Part shown: piece by piece, positions 51,036 through 61,465 of the stretch
Layout: every line of letters begins with the position of its first letter
How positions within the stretch are numbered: the stretch's first letter is position 1
NCBI GenBank assembly: GCA_963849635.1
Contig: CAWKIA010000024.1
Span: forward strand, 62,001-126,000
From: CAVRUD01 sp963849635
GTDB taxonomy: Bacteria; Chloroflexota; Chloroflexia; Thermomicrobiales; UBA6265
Direction: 5' to 3'
Length of the DNA: 64,000 nucleotides
The notes under the pieces: generated by a model
Seen by the model: the letters and a program-made list of their open reading frames with translations, nothing else
Told to the model about the DNA's origin: nothing
Database searches by the model: none
Program-made: the position numbers and the translations under genes

Positions 51036-51146
51036 GAGCAGCTCCAGATCAGCCGCGAGCGCGTCCGCCAGATCGAGAACGAGGCCCTGCAGAAGCTGCG
51101 CCGGCTGGATGGCGAGCGGTTGTTCGCCTACCACCAGGAGCTGTAG
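51036..51146 (+). repeat. Second copy of the rpoD 3' end
   Basis: 111 bp identical to 46297-46407 except at two positions, both synonymous, including the stop codon. It encodes the last 36 residues of the sigma factor (from EQLQISRERVRQ to HQEL) but has no start codon in frame. The similarity stops abruptly on the left; a hairpin follows on the right. Confidence 0.92.
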
Positions 51147-51172
51147 GCCGCTCAGGCGCTAAGCGTTAGGAA

Positions 51173-51204
51173 AACGGACGGGGCGGCCAGAGGCCGCCCC
51201 CGTT
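51173..51204 (+). terminator. Hairpin after the second rpoD-end copy
   Basis: Stem of ggggcggcc and ggccgcccc with an aga loop and outer aacgg/ccgtt pairing interrupted by one base, followed by ctcgttt. Related in core sequence to the hairpins after rpoD and after the third copy. Confidence 0.65.
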
Positions 51205-51233
51205 CTCGTTTCGAGCCGCCCGTCGTTCGGCGA

Positions 51234-52685
51234 TCAGTCCGCGCCGTCCTGGCGTGCCCGCTCGACCACGGCCCGACCGACGCTGCGGCCGAGGGTGCGG
51301 CCGACCTCGATGTCAGTGCGGAAGTGGATGCCGGCCCACAGCCGCGACCAGCTGATCTCCTCCGCGAGCCGGTCGAAGTGGCCGCGTCCCGCGGGAAGAG
51401 CGCCCCCAGCACCGTCTCCATCGCCCCGCTTAGGCTGGCGTGGAAGGCCGGGTAGCTGGGGTGGTTCGGCGTGGCGAAGACGGTCGTCACCGTCTCGTCC
51501 AGCATGAACGGGCGGATGGCCCAGTAGGTGTACTTGGCGTCCCCGGTGGCGACGAAGGTGTCGTAGAGGGCGACGCTGCCGAGGGCGTAGGCCCGCGCCG
51601 CCCGCGGCGGGTTGGTGTCGAGGCGGTACTCGAAGAGCTTCTGGCTGGTCTGGTTCGTCCAGTACTCGAACACGGCGCGGCCGCCGTAGTACTCCCAATA
51701 GGCGGCAGTCAGGTTGGTCAAGTTGGTGCGCTCGAAGGTTCTTCAGTTCGGCGAGCTCTTCCGCCATCTGCTCCGAGTCGAAGGCCGGCGGAGGGCCGGG
51801 CCGGAACTGGTCGCCCGCCTCCAGCACCCAGGTCAGCCAAGTGCCAACCAGTGGCTCGACGGGCTTGGTGCCGTTCCACTTGCCGGGATCGTCGGCACGC
51901 TGCCGGCCCACTCGGCGTCGGAGCCGTCGTTCTGGGCGCGCTCGATGACCAACTTGGCCACCTGCTGGCCGAGCTCCAATGCCGGCCGCGACATCGCTGG
52001 GGTAGTCGGTGCCGGCCAGCAGGCGGGAGTCCCGGCCTCCTCGGCCAGGGCGGCGAAGGTGGCGGCCTCCTCGGGGAAGAGGAAGCCCAGCACCGCCGCC
52101 GCAGCCCCGGCCGTCACGGCGTGCTCGGCCGGGTAGGCAGGGCTGGCCGGGGTCGGGATCACAGTCGTGAGCGCAGGCCGCACCTCGGCCGGCCGGGGCC
52201 GGTTGTGCGCGTACTTGCTGTCCCAGGCGGCGATGGTCGCGTCGGCGATGGCGACGTTGAGCAGGGCCATGGCGCTGGGCCGCGCGCGGGCCGCCGATCC
52301 CGTTGCTCTGGAGGTGCTGGATCGCCAGCTCGTTCCAGCGGTAGGCCGGGGCGCCGGCGTCCCAGTAGGCGATGCGGTCGCGGGCCGCGGCGTCCCGCCC
52401 GGCCGCCAGCGCCTCCAGCTCCGCCAACTCGCCCGCGGCGGCCGCGTCGTCCGGCGGCGGCAGGCGGAACTGGTCGCCGGACTTCAGCACCCAGGTCTGC
52501 CAAGATCCGGCGTTCGGTTCGATCGGCGTTGCGCTGACCGCAGCCTCGGCAGCGCCAACCCCACGGTAGGCGGCGATGCCTAAGGCGGTAGCGATCCCCG
52601 CGCCGCCGACGCTCCGTAGGGCGGCGCGGCGGGAGACGGGGCTGGTCAGCAGGTGAGTGAGACCCTCGTCGTGGTTCACGGCCAT
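51234..52685 (-). CDS. Vanadium-dependent haloperoxidase/PAP2-family protein, internally duplicated (frame-broken)
   Basis: Exported (SRRAALRSVGGAGIATALG leader, Tat-like) protein of about 480 residues. Two similar halves each begin with W-x-TWVL-x-x-GDQFR and contain a PAP2/haloperoxidase core. The N-terminal half has DSKYAHNRPRP, SPAYPAEHAVTAG and GTDYPSDVAAG; the C-terminal half has YTYWAIRPFM, HPSYPAFHASLSGA and SRLWAGIHFRTDIEVG. The vanadate/phosphate ligand motifs (K-x-x-x-R-P, S/A-x-H, R-x-x-x-G-x-H-x-x-x-D) are best preserved in the C-terminal half. At least six frame changes are required, so the gene may be decayed or miscalled. Start ATG 52685. Divergent from the SARP gene. Confidence 0.65.
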   Translation of the reverse strand: MAVNHDEGLTHLLTSPVSRRAALRSVGGAGIATALGIAAYRGVGAAEAAVSATPIEPNAGSWQTWVLKSGDQFRLPPPDDAAAAGELAELEALAAGRDAAARDRIAYWDAGAPAYRWNELAIQHLQSNGIGGPRAAQRHGPAQRRHRRRDHRRLGQQVRAQPAPAGRGAACAHDCDPDPGQPCLPGRARRDGRGCGGGAGLPLPRGGRHLRRPGRGGRDSRLLAGTDYPSDVAAGIGARPAGGQVGHRARPERRLRRRVGRQRADDPGKWNGTKPVEPLVGTWLTWVLEAGDQFRPGPPPAFDSEQMAEELAELKNLRAHQLDQPDCRLLGVLRRPRRVRVLDEPDQPEALRVPPRHQPAAGGAGLRPRQRRPLRHLRRHRGRQVHLLGHPPVHAGRDGDDRLRHAEPPQLPGLPRQPKRGDGDGAGGALPAGRGHFDRLAEEISWSRLWAGIHFRTDIEVGRTLGRSVGRAVVERARQDGAD

Positions 52686-53069
52686 GGTCGTCTCCTTAGC
52701 CTTTGCGATGCGTGCTCCATCGGTGTCGGATCAACCCGCAGAACCGTCCTCCTTTCGCGACCGGCTTGGCCGCCCGTTGCGGGCCGGACATGGGAGCGAT
52801 ACATGAGTTGTCCCGTGACCGATCCCTCGAACGACGCACGGCGGACGGCACCCGTTGTCGACTCCCCGAGCCAAACTTCGGCCGCTTGTTGCCGCCGCTC
52901 GCGCGTCGTCGCCTTGTAGCGGGCCGGGGCGAGGTGGTACTTTGCCACCAGCCACCAGTCCGACCGCTGTCTCGTCAGGCGCACCCCTGACCGCTTGAGC
53001 GATCCTGCCCTCGGGATTCACCCGCATCGTAGCCGGGCGGCGTGGCAGAAGCGTTCCAAGGAGCGTTCC
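52686..53069. other. Divergent promoter region
   Basis: 384 bp between the haloperoxidase-like gene and the divergent SARP-type gene. No gene supported. No clear operator repeat was found. Confidence 0.4.
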
Positions 53070-56000
53070 ATGGCCCGGTTGAGCGTGGCGGTGCTCGGGG
53101 CGCCCGAGGTACGCCACGGCCGGCGGATCGTCGCCTTCCCGACCCGCAAGGCCATGGCGATCCTCGTCTACCTGCTGGTCGAAGGCGGGGCTCACCGCCG
53201 GGACAAGCTGACGGCACTCTTCTGGCCGGAGAGCGACGAGGGCGCCGGTCGAGCTACCCTGCGCAGCACGCTTGCGCGGCTACGGGACGGGCTCGCGGGG
53301 ATAACCGACGAACCCCACCTGATCATCGAGCGCGATACCGTCGGGTTCGACTTCGCCTCGGATTTCGAGCTGGATCTCCAGGACCTCCGGACTGCCTACA
53401 ACGCCGCACTCCCCAACGACGGCGAGCGCCCAGCGGGCGAGGAACGGCGCGTCCTCGTCGCCCGGCTCCAAAACGGAGTCGATGCGTGGCGTGGCGAGTT
53501 CCTCGAAGGGTTCTCCCTGCGCGACGCTCCCGACTTCGACGACTGGGTCAGCATGCGGCGCGAGGTCTGGCACCAGCGGATGGAAGTCGTCCTCGAGCGG
53601 CTGTCGCAGTTGCAAGCCGATGCCGGGTCCGGAGCGAGAGCCATCGAGACGGTTAATCGGTGGCTGCACCTGAATCCGCTGGATGAGCGCGCCCACCGGC
53701 AGCTCATCCAACTGCAGGTTGCGACTGGTGATCGGGCAGCGGCGCTACGTGCCTACGAAGCCTGCCGTGCGGTGCTGGACAAGGAGTTAGGCGTCTCGCC
53801 AGAACCCGAAACCGAGGCCCTGGCTCAACGCGTTCGCGCCGTCTTGGCCCGACCCGGGGCCTCGCACCGACCGGGCGCACCGCTTCCCAAGCAGGCACTG
53901 CTTGAGGGGGCCCTCGTCGGTCGAGCAGACGAGTTCACGACGCTCGTTGAGCGATTTCACGCCGCCGGCCGGGGCATCCGCAGGCCATCGTGCTCCAGGG
54001 CGAGGCCGGCATCGGCAAGACGCGGCTGGCAACAGAGTTCCTCGGCTGGGCGGCGGCGCAAGGGGCCGATGTCCTCCAGGGACGAGCCTTCGAGGCGGGC
54101 GCCCGCCTCCCTTACCAGCCGCTGGTCGACGCGATGCGCCCTTGCCTCGAGCGCGAGGCCGCCCTCGATACCCTGCTCAGCGACACCTGGCTCGTGGAAT
54201 TGAGCCGGCTCCTGCCGGAGCTGCGCGACCGCCGCCCCGACCTGCCCATCCCAGCGGGCGACGAGGCGGCGGCCCGGACCCGTCTATTCGAGGCGCTGGC
54301 GCGGCTCGGGCGGACGCTGGCGGAGCAAGCGCCGCTGGTGCTCTTCATAGACGACGTGCAGTGGTCGGACGTCGCCTCGCTGGACGTGCTGCGCTACGTC
54401 GGGCGCCGCTGGACCCAGGTTGGGGCGCCGGTTCTGCTGCTGTTCTGCTTGCGGACCGAAGCGCTCGCGACGACGCCGGCGCTCGCCGACTGGCTGCTGA
54501 GTCTCCGTCGCGATCTGGAGGTGGCGGTATTCGACCTCGGTCCACTCACCATCGACGACACGCGCCGGTTGCTGCTCGGGTTGGGGGCGGGGCCGACGCT
54601 GACTCCCGAGACCGAGCAGTTCGCCCGCTGGATCTTTGCCGAGACGAGTGGTCAGCCGTTCTACGTCGTCGAAACCCTCCGTGCACTCCACGAGCGCGGT
54701 GTGCTGATAGCCAGACGGAACGAGGACGGGACCCGGGTGTTCGAGGTACTCGCCGCCCCCGACCAAGGACTCCTGCCGGCCGGCGTGCGCCGGATCATCC
54801 AGGACCGATTGGCCCCGCTGGCCTCGACCGCCCGTGAGCTTCTGACGGCGGCGGCCGTCCTTGGACAGGGCTTCGGATTTGACCTGCTCTGCCGGGTGGG
54901 TCGCCTCGCGGATGACGACGCCTTGCCGGCGCTGGACGCGGTGCTCCAGGGCCGGCTTCTCCGCGAGACGGTTGACGGCGAAGGCCGATCGGGCGACGGG
55001 CGCTACGTGTTTGCCCACGACAAGATCCGTGACGTGGTCTATATGGAAGCCGGCGAGGCGCGGCGGCGCGTCTTCCACCGCCGGGCCTTGGAAGCTCTCG
55101 AGGAGGAGGCCGCACCAGCCGCTCAGTTGGCCCGCCACGCGCAGGCTGCAGGGCTCGACGCGCCGGCGCTCGACCTCAGCATCGTGGCCGGCGACGCGGC
55201 GATGCGGCTCCTGGCGGCGCGAGACGCGGCCGCGCACTACGCTCAGGCGATCGCGCTGGCGGAGCGGCTCGGTCGTGGCGACCTGCTCGCCGAATTGCAC
55301 GCCCGGCGTGGCCGCGCCTTCGTCAGCGTGGCGATGTGGGAGGACGCCAGGCGCGAGCTCGAGGCCGCGCTCGCCCGTCTCGGGTTCGATGAGCAAGAGC
55401 GGCACGCTGAGATCCTGGCCGACCTCACCGAGGCGTGCTGGTGGCTCCTCGATGTCCCGGCGATGCGTCGCCACGCGACCGAGGCCCTTGCTCGGGCGGA
55501 ACCGCTCGGGCGAGGCGATCTGGAGACAAAGGCCGTCGCCTGGCTGGCCGCGGCCGAAGGCTCCGCTGGGAACCTTCTCTTGTGTGTTGAGCAGAACCGG
55601 CGAGCTATCGACCGGGCACGAGCGCTGGGTATCACTCCTCCTGCAATTGCCGGACACTACGAGTCCGCAAACCTCTACTGGCTTGGCCGGCTAGGCGAGG
55701 CCGTCGAGAGCGGCCGCGAAGCCGTCTCCACCGCCCGAGAGGCGAACGATATCCCTTGGATCCTCCTCTCGCTCCCGCACCTCGGCCTCGGGCTGGCCGG
55801 AACCGGGCAGTACGCAGAGGCAATGCACGCGTTCGATGAGGCCCGGCGGATGGGGCGCGAATACGGCGCGGAAACGTTGCTCGCACGCGCGATCGCCTGT
55901 TCGGCCGGCGTACACCTCGAACTCTTCGACTTCGCCGGCGCCGAGGCGCGCTCCCAAGAGGCGCGAGACTTGGCCCGTCTAATGAATTTCACCCCGCCCG

Positions 56001-56557
56001 TGGTCAGCGCAGGCGTCGATCTGCTGATGAACTTCGCGCGACGGGGCGAAGTCGGCCGGGCCGCGCACCTGGTCGACGAGGTGGCCGCGGGGATCGAGCG
56101 GGCGGCCGGGTTCCATGGCTGGCTCTGGCGGCTCCGGCTCGCCCAGGCGCGGGCAGAGATGGCGCTCGCCCGCGAGGACTGGGCGGAGGCGCTCCGCTGG
56201 GCCGATGTGGCGATCGAGCAGAGCCGCGCCCGGGGACGCGTCAAGTACCAGGTCCTCAGTCTCATCACCCGCGCGCAGACGCTGATCGCCCTGGACCGGA
56301 CGAAGGAGGCGATCGCCGACCTCGGAACTGCCGTCGCGCTGGCGCGGACCGTCGGCGACCCTGCCCTCCTCCTGCGCGCGGTCACCGGGTTACTGGCGGT
56401 CGACGGGGATGATGCGTTGGCCGCCGAAGGGCGCGCGGTCTTCAGGCGAATCGCTGAAGCGATACCGGACGCGGACATGCGTCTCCGATTCGAGACGGCG
56501 GAGCCGCTCAGTGTCTTCTCTCGGCAGACCAAGTTGGGGCCAAGCAGCGGTGCGTAA
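53070..56557 (+). CDS. SARP/BTAD-type activator with AAA/STAND ATPase and TPR (one frame break)
   Basis: About 1,160 residues from ATG 53070, preceded by aaggag. The N-terminus is a winged-helix DNA-binding domain with the SARP layout (LSVAVLGAPEVRHGRRIVAFPTRKAMAILVYLL, LFWPESDEGAGRATLRSTLARLR), then a BTAD (FLEGFSLRDAPDFDDWV, NPLDERAHRQLIQLQVATGDRAAALRAYEACRAVL). An ATPase follows with Walker A LQGEAGIGKTRLA and Walker B LVLFIDDVQWSD, then a TPR-rich C-terminus. One frame change near 53973, where a run of G appears one base short, separates the two long parts. No C-terminal LuxR domain. It runs towards the third rpoD-end copy, 90 bp away. Confidence 0.85.
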
Positions 56558-56647
56558 CGCTCGAGCATGGGAGAAGGATGGCCAGCCGCAGTGCGCTCGA
56601 CGCCGCGCTGTCTCGGCGCCACTCTGTCGAACCAGCCCTGATCTTGA

Positions 56648-56767
56648 GAGGTCGGCGAGCAGCTCCAGATCAGCCGCGAGCGCGTCCGCCAGATCGAAAA
56701 CGAGGATCTGCAGAAGCTGCGGCGCCTGGACGGCGAGCGGTTGTTCGCGTACCACCAGGAGCTGTAG
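56648..56767 (+). repeat. Third copy of the rpoD 3' end
   Basis: 120 bp aligned with 46288-46407: seven differences, five of them synonymous in the sigma frame and one codon changed Ala to Asp (two bases). Stop codon kept. No in-frame start, so a fragment rather than a gene. Left boundary abrupt, 90 bp after the SARP gene. Confidence 0.9.
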
Positions 56768-56803
56768 GCTCCGGCGTTTGGCATTCAGAATCAGGAACGA
56801 GAC

Positions 56804-56835
56804 GACGAGGGGCGGCCGATCGGCCGCCCCTCGTC
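56804..56835 (+). terminator. Palindrome after the third rpoD-end copy
   Basis: Perfect 32-bp palindrome (16 bp per arm) with a ggggcggcc core, 36 nt after the tail's stop codon. Same style as the rpoD terminator. Confidence 0.75.
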
Positions 56836-57047
56836 ATTGCTATCGAACTGGAGGTCTTTCGGCGGTTCAGCCTCCTCCGCTGGTCGCGGGAGTGATCGCG
56901 ACTTGCCCAACGGTGCCCCTGGTATGCCCGTGTGGTGCGGATCGACCGATCGAGAGGCGGGTATGGCAACGTTCCATGCCCGCCTTCCAAAATCCGAAAA
57001 TCGATTCTTGTCGGCCGGGCTCGCCCTCTTCAGGCAATCCTGGTTCC

Positions 57048-57572
57048 CTACGGCGTTGGCGTCCCATCGACGCAGGTCGTCAGCGGCTGCCCGTCCGCGA
57101 TCAGCCCCGAAAGGGTAAGGACCGCTGGCTCGTCGCCGATGGCGCGCGCGCTGTGTACCATGCCGGTCTCGACGAACCAGTCACCCGGGTGAAGCACGAC
57201 CTCTTGCCCCGGGACGATCTCCTCGGCCGCGACAGGCGTGCCCGCCTCTCCGGACCGCATCACCGACATGTCCCCATGGTCGATGAGGGTGAAGGCGAAG
57301 GTCCCCGATTCGATCGAGTTGACGAGCGTTCCGGGATGCGTGTGCGGTCCGATGCCGCCACCGGGCTCGATAGTGATCCGGACCAACACTAATGCGAGCC
57401 CCTCTGCGGCCGCCGGAAGACCCCGGCCCAACGGTTGAACGAACACGTTGGTGGCGCACGGTAGCGGCACGGGTTGCGGCTCCGTCGGCGCCGCGGTGGC
57501 CATCGACATCATGGCCGATGCGACGGCCGAGACAAGACTGACGGAAACAAAGAGACGGCGAATACGGCGCAT
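57048..57572 (-). CDS. Secreted cupin protein
   Basis: 174 residues from ATG 57572 (aaggga upstream), with a signal peptide (LFVSVSLVSAVASAMMSMATA). The cupin motif 1 is visible as GGGIGPHTHPGTLVNSIESGTFAFTL and motif 2 as VLHPGDWFVETGMVHSARAIG, with the metal-binding His-x-His and Glu. Exported single-domain cupins have many roles; none is assigned. It is followed on the same strand by no gene in the cassette, and preceded by another cupin-like gene. Confidence 0.82.
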   Translation of the reverse strand: MRRIRRLFVSVSLVSAVASAMMSMATAAPTEPQPVPLPCATNVFVQPLGRGLPAAAEGLALVLVRITIEPGGGIGPHTHPGTLVNSIESGTFAFTLIDHGDMSVMRSGEAGTPVAAEEIVPGQEVVLHPGDWFVETGMVHSARAIGDEPAVLTLSGLIADGQPLTTCVDGTPTP

Positions 57573-57807
57573 CCGTGGCTCCCTTCAGGTAGCGGAAGAT
57601 CTTCACCGCCGCGGCCGACCGGTGGGGGCTGCGGGTCAAGCCGGGCCCTAGGCGGCGACCGCGACGGCGGAAGTTGGACGGCGGCATAGAAGTCCACTAG
57701 GCGTTCCCTCCTCGAATGGACTGCGACCAGTCCGCGTCGGATCAACAAGCGGTCGCCATCTACCCGCTGAGCGACCTGTTCGGCGGCGCCGGGATGCCGG
57801 GAGTGGC

Positions 57808-58401
57808 TCAAGGCCGCGCCCCGGCATCGAGGGTTGGCGCCGGGGTCTCAACGGGGACAATCGCCACCACGAACGCGACCGCCGGCGTCGGGCCGTCGTT
57901 GCGGACGGCGTAACGTGCGCCGGAGGCGATGGAGAGCCGATCCCCCGCACTGAGCGTCGCGTCGATTTGGGCCGGCTCGTTCCCCTCCTGCCCGATAAGG
58001 ACGAGGTTGTCGACCCAGACCGAGAGGGTGCCGGACTCGACCAGCAGCGCCGTTGGTCCCGACGCCGCCTCGGGAGGCAAGCGGGCTCCCGCCGGGACAG
58101 TGCGACGGACCATTCGGAGGACGATGGGGTCGTCCGATCGCGGTACTGGGATGTCCTCGAACCGAGTGTTCGGTGGTGGTGCCGGCGTCTCTTCCACGCC
58201 AAGGATCGGCGTCGGGATTGGCTCGGGCGTCGCGGTCGGCGGGAAGGCCGCTTCGACGGTCTCCACCGGGCCCACCGACGATAGGACGGGAGGCGCCACG
58301 AACTGATGCCGGCTCTCGACGATCGCCATGCCGACCAGGAGGCAAGACAGCGCCGTCAGGAGCCAGACGAGGGTCGGCGCCTTCGCGCGCATGGCGGTCA
58401 T
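57808..58401 (-). CDS. Membrane-anchored cupin-like protein
   Basis: 197 residues from ATG 58401, nine bases after gggag. The N-terminus LVWLLTALSCLLVGMAIV anchors it; a Pro/Thr-rich linker (ATPEPIPTPILGVEETPAPPP) follows. The outer domain RTVPAGARLPPEAASGPTALLVESGTLSVWVDN and LSAGDRLSIASGARYAVRNDG follows cupin spacing but lacks the usual metal His residues. Same strand as the secreted cupin, 235 bp apart; possibly cotranscribed. Confidence 0.7.
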   Translation of the reverse strand: MTAMRAKAPTLVWLLTALSCLLVGMAIVESRHQFVAPPVLSSVGPVETVEAAFPPTATPEPIPTPILGVEETPAPPPNTRFEDIPVPRSDDPIVLRMVRRTVPAGARLPPEAASGPTALLVESGTLSVWVDNLVLIGQEGNEPAQIDATLSAGDRLSIASGARYAVRNDGPTPAVAFVVAIVPVETPAPTLDAGARP

Positions 58402-58623
58402 GGTTGCCATCTCCCGTGTCGCGCGGCTCCGACCGACCGGAGTACACGCCCGGACCTCGGACTGTGGTCGATCATGGAGCCGGAAGGCGAACAGGGGATT
58501 AGCCTGCGCCACCCTGTGGGTCGGCGCATCGCCCAGAATGTAGATTTCGCCTGTGGGTGTCGGTTGGGCGGCCTATACCAAACGGGAGATCTGGTTAAAG
58601 CGACCGGTGGTCGGCGCTGCCGC

Positions 58624-61040
58624 TCACAGAAGGCCGAGGCGGCGTGAGGCAGCAATCGCGGCGGTCCGCGATCCGACCCCGAGCTTGTCGTAGATGCTGG
58701 CCAAGTGGGTGTGGACGGTACCCCGGCCGATGAAGAGCGCCTCGGCCACTGCGCGGTTGGAGAGGCCCTCGGCGACCAGCCGCAGCACCTCGATCTCGCG
58801 GGGTGTCAGGTCATGGTCGACGTTCGGCTCAGCCGGGGTGGCCGCCGTCGGCGCGGTCTTCATCGCGGCGAGGAGCGCCCGGGCCTCGGCGATGGCCGCT
58901 TCGAGCGTCAGGGCCTGCCCGGCCGTCCAGGCCGCGGCGAAGGACTCTTCACCGAGCGCGGCGCGGGCGGTGGCCTTTGCTCGCTCGTAGGACCTCCGCA
59001 GAGGCTTGGAGAAGGGCATCCCCAGCGCGAGGGCCTCGGCTTCAGCCGCGCCGAGCAGGCGGGCAACTGAATCCGGCCAGCCCCGTTCGCCCGCGAGCAC
59101 CGCGGCAGAGGCCAATCGGTACGCGGCCCCATGGAGGTCCTGCTCCAGAGCGAATACGTCGGTCAGCGCGGCCGCCGCGCCGGCCTGGTCCCCGCGTGCG
59201 GAGTCGATCAGGGCAAGGGAATTGAGGATCCATGGGGTGAAGAGGGGATGCCGGGTACCGGCAAGGTCCAGCGCCTCTTGGCAGAGCGCCCGCGCCCGAC
59301 TGAGGTCGCCCTGCCCGTAGGCGACGATACCGAGGTGGTGCAGCGTGTGGGCGACGTGCGGGCGGTCGCCCGACTCGCGAAACAGCCGGAGCGCTTCTTC
59401 GAGGAGCGGGATCGCCCGGCCGTACTCACCCTGGCGGGCCGCGAGCATACCCTGCATGCGGAGCGCCATCGGCTGAAGCCAGCCGACGCCCGATCCCCGT
59501 GCCAGGGCCAAGGCGTCCGCCAGCAACGGGGCCGCCCGTTCCGCGTCGCCCTGGGACACTGCCAGTTGTCCCGCCTGGAAGAGCACCTCGGCCCGCAGGT
59601 CCGGCGGAATCACGTCGCCGGCGGCCACGACCCGCTCCAGCCAGTGACGCCCTTCGCCCGGGTGACCGCCGATGTTCCAAAGCAGCCAGAGCTTTGACGC
59701 CAGCCTTGCACCAGTCACCGTCTCTCCCGCCCGTTCCAGCCAGGACAGCGCGGCACCGGACGTTGGCGAGCTCGGCCTCGAACAGGCGCAGCCAGCCGTC
59801 GGGTGGCGGTTGCAGGATCCCCGGCGTCAGCCGCTCCGCCAGCGCGTGGTAGTAGGCGGCATGCCGGGTCCGAATCTCCCGTTCTTCACCGCCGGCGGCC
59901 AACCGTTCGAGGCCGTACTCGCGGATCGTCTCCAGCATCACGTAACGCGGCTCCGTGTCCGCTCCGGATCCAGCACCGCCCTGCCGCTGAATCAGGCTCT
60001 GATCGACTAGTGACGAGATGAGATCGAGCGACTTGGGACGGCGGTCGTTGGAGAGGTCGTTGCATTCACTCCTTACGGCTTCGGTCTCGTGATCCATCGC
60101 ATTCGGCCGCTTCCAGCGTGAAGCCGCCGGCGAAGACGGAGACCCGGCGGAAGAGCGCCTGCTCATCGGGCAGCAGGAGGTCGTAGCTCCAGGCGATCGC
60201 GTCCCGCATCGTGCGCAGGCGAGCCGGGTCGTCCCGCCGGCCGCCGGTCAAGAGGGGCAACGCCGGGGCCAATCGAGGCAGCAGCGCCGCGGGCGGCAGC
60301 ACCCGGACCCGGGCCGCCGCCAATTCGACGGCCAGCGGCAGCCCGGCCAACCGCTGGCAGACGGCGGCGACCGCCCGGGCGTTCTCGGTGGTCAGGGCAA
60401 AGGCGGGGTCCGCGGCCCGGGCGCGGGCGACGAAGAGGCAGACGGCTTCCGTCTCGGCAACGCGCGCGGTCGGTTCGGCGGGATCGGGCACCGCAAGTGG
60501 CGGCACCGGGAAGACGTGCTCGCCCGAGACGCGCAGGGGCGTGCGGCTGGTGACGAGGACCGCAAGGCGATGGCAGGATTCCAGGAGGTGGGTAACCAGC
60601 GGGGCGGCCTCGACCACGTGTTCGAAGTTGTCGAGCACGAGGAGCAGGGCGCGGTCTCGCAGCGCGTCGGCCAGGCGGGAAGCCAGCGTCCGGTCCCCGG
60701 CCTCCCGCACGCCCAGCGCCAGACCAACGGTCGTTGGCACCAGGTCAAAATCGGTCACAGACGCCAGGGGGACGAAGACGGCCCCATCGGCGAAGTCCTG
60801 CGCCAGTTCCCCGGCGACGCGCACAGCCAGCCGGGTCTTGCCGACGCCGCCGGGACCGGTGAGGGTGACCAGGCGGACGCCGCCGAGGAGGAGGTCGCAC
60901 GCGTCTGCGATCTCCCGCTCTCGACCTATGAAGCTGGTCAGCGGAGTCGGCAGGGAGGCGCCGAACCGATCCCGGTCCGCGAGCGGGACAAGGGGCACCG
61001 GCTGAAGGCGGCTCCGGTCGACAGACGTCGGATCGGCCAC
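58624..61040 (-). CDS. STAND-type LuxR-family regulator (two or three frame breaks)
   Basis: About 805 residues from GTG 61040. N-terminus DRDRFGASLPTPLTSFIGRERE, Walker A TGPGGVGKTRLA, Walker B LLLVLDNFEHVV and winged helix AIAWSYDLLLPDEQALFRRVSVF are in one frame; frame changes near 60100 and 59750 lead to the TPR part and the C-terminal helix-turn-helix (LTPREIEVLRLVAEGLSNRAVAEALFIG). N-terminus and upstream region match the LuxR gene at 48476-50865: the distance from start codon to the adjacent rpoD-end copy is 171 bp here and 170 bp there. Confidence 0.78.
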
Positions 61041-61169
61041 TTGCGGTTCCTACCATGGGTACGGCAACTATCTGCCCATGATCGGCCGCGCGGGACCGCC
61101 CGTCAACGCCACGCGGCATTTTAGGACCGGAGCACGGGTTAGCGACATCGTGGCTAGCCGGGGGTTCCG

Positions 61170-61355
61170 ATGACAACATTAGCAAAAGACGCGCTTGAGG
61201 CATTGAACGGCGAGCAGATCCAGGGCAGCCGGGAGCGTATCCGCCAGATCGAGAACGAGGCGTTGCAGAAGCTGCGGCGACTGGAGGATGCGCGATTGCT
61301 CGCGCACCACCAGGAGCCGGATAGGCCGCAACGTGTTTCTGGATTGAAGCGTTGA
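61170..61355 (+). CDS. Fourth, diverged copy of the rpoD 3' end, open as a 61-residue frame
   Basis: Region 61212-61324 aligns with 46297-46407 with about 17 substitutions and a two-base length difference near the stop, so the frame continues to 61355. An ATG at 61170 (gggggt upstream) gives a 61-residue peptide containing SRERIRQIENEALQKLRR, the sigma region 4.2 recognition helix. Both synonymous and replacement changes are present. Expression is uncertain; it may be a relic. Confidence 0.55.
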   Translation: MTTLAKDALEALNGEQIQGSRERIRQIENEALQKLRRLEDARLLAHHQEPDRPQRVSGLKR

Positions 61356-61465
61356 CTCCGTCGGGCGGTCTGTTGGACGACCCTCGTTTCGCGTATCGCC
61401 ACATGCCGATTGCTTGAATCACCTGGGGCGGCAGTGCCTGAGACGGGAGATCGCATTCACTCGCC

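Noticed and set aside
56578..56895. Open frame across the third rpoD-end copy
   Set aside because: It is out of the sigma frame and contains no recognisable domain.
46408..61169. Integrase or transposase expected in the rpoD-end cassettes
   Set aside because: Looked for tyrosine or serine recombinase and DDE motifs in all readable frames; none found. The mobilising mechanism stays open.
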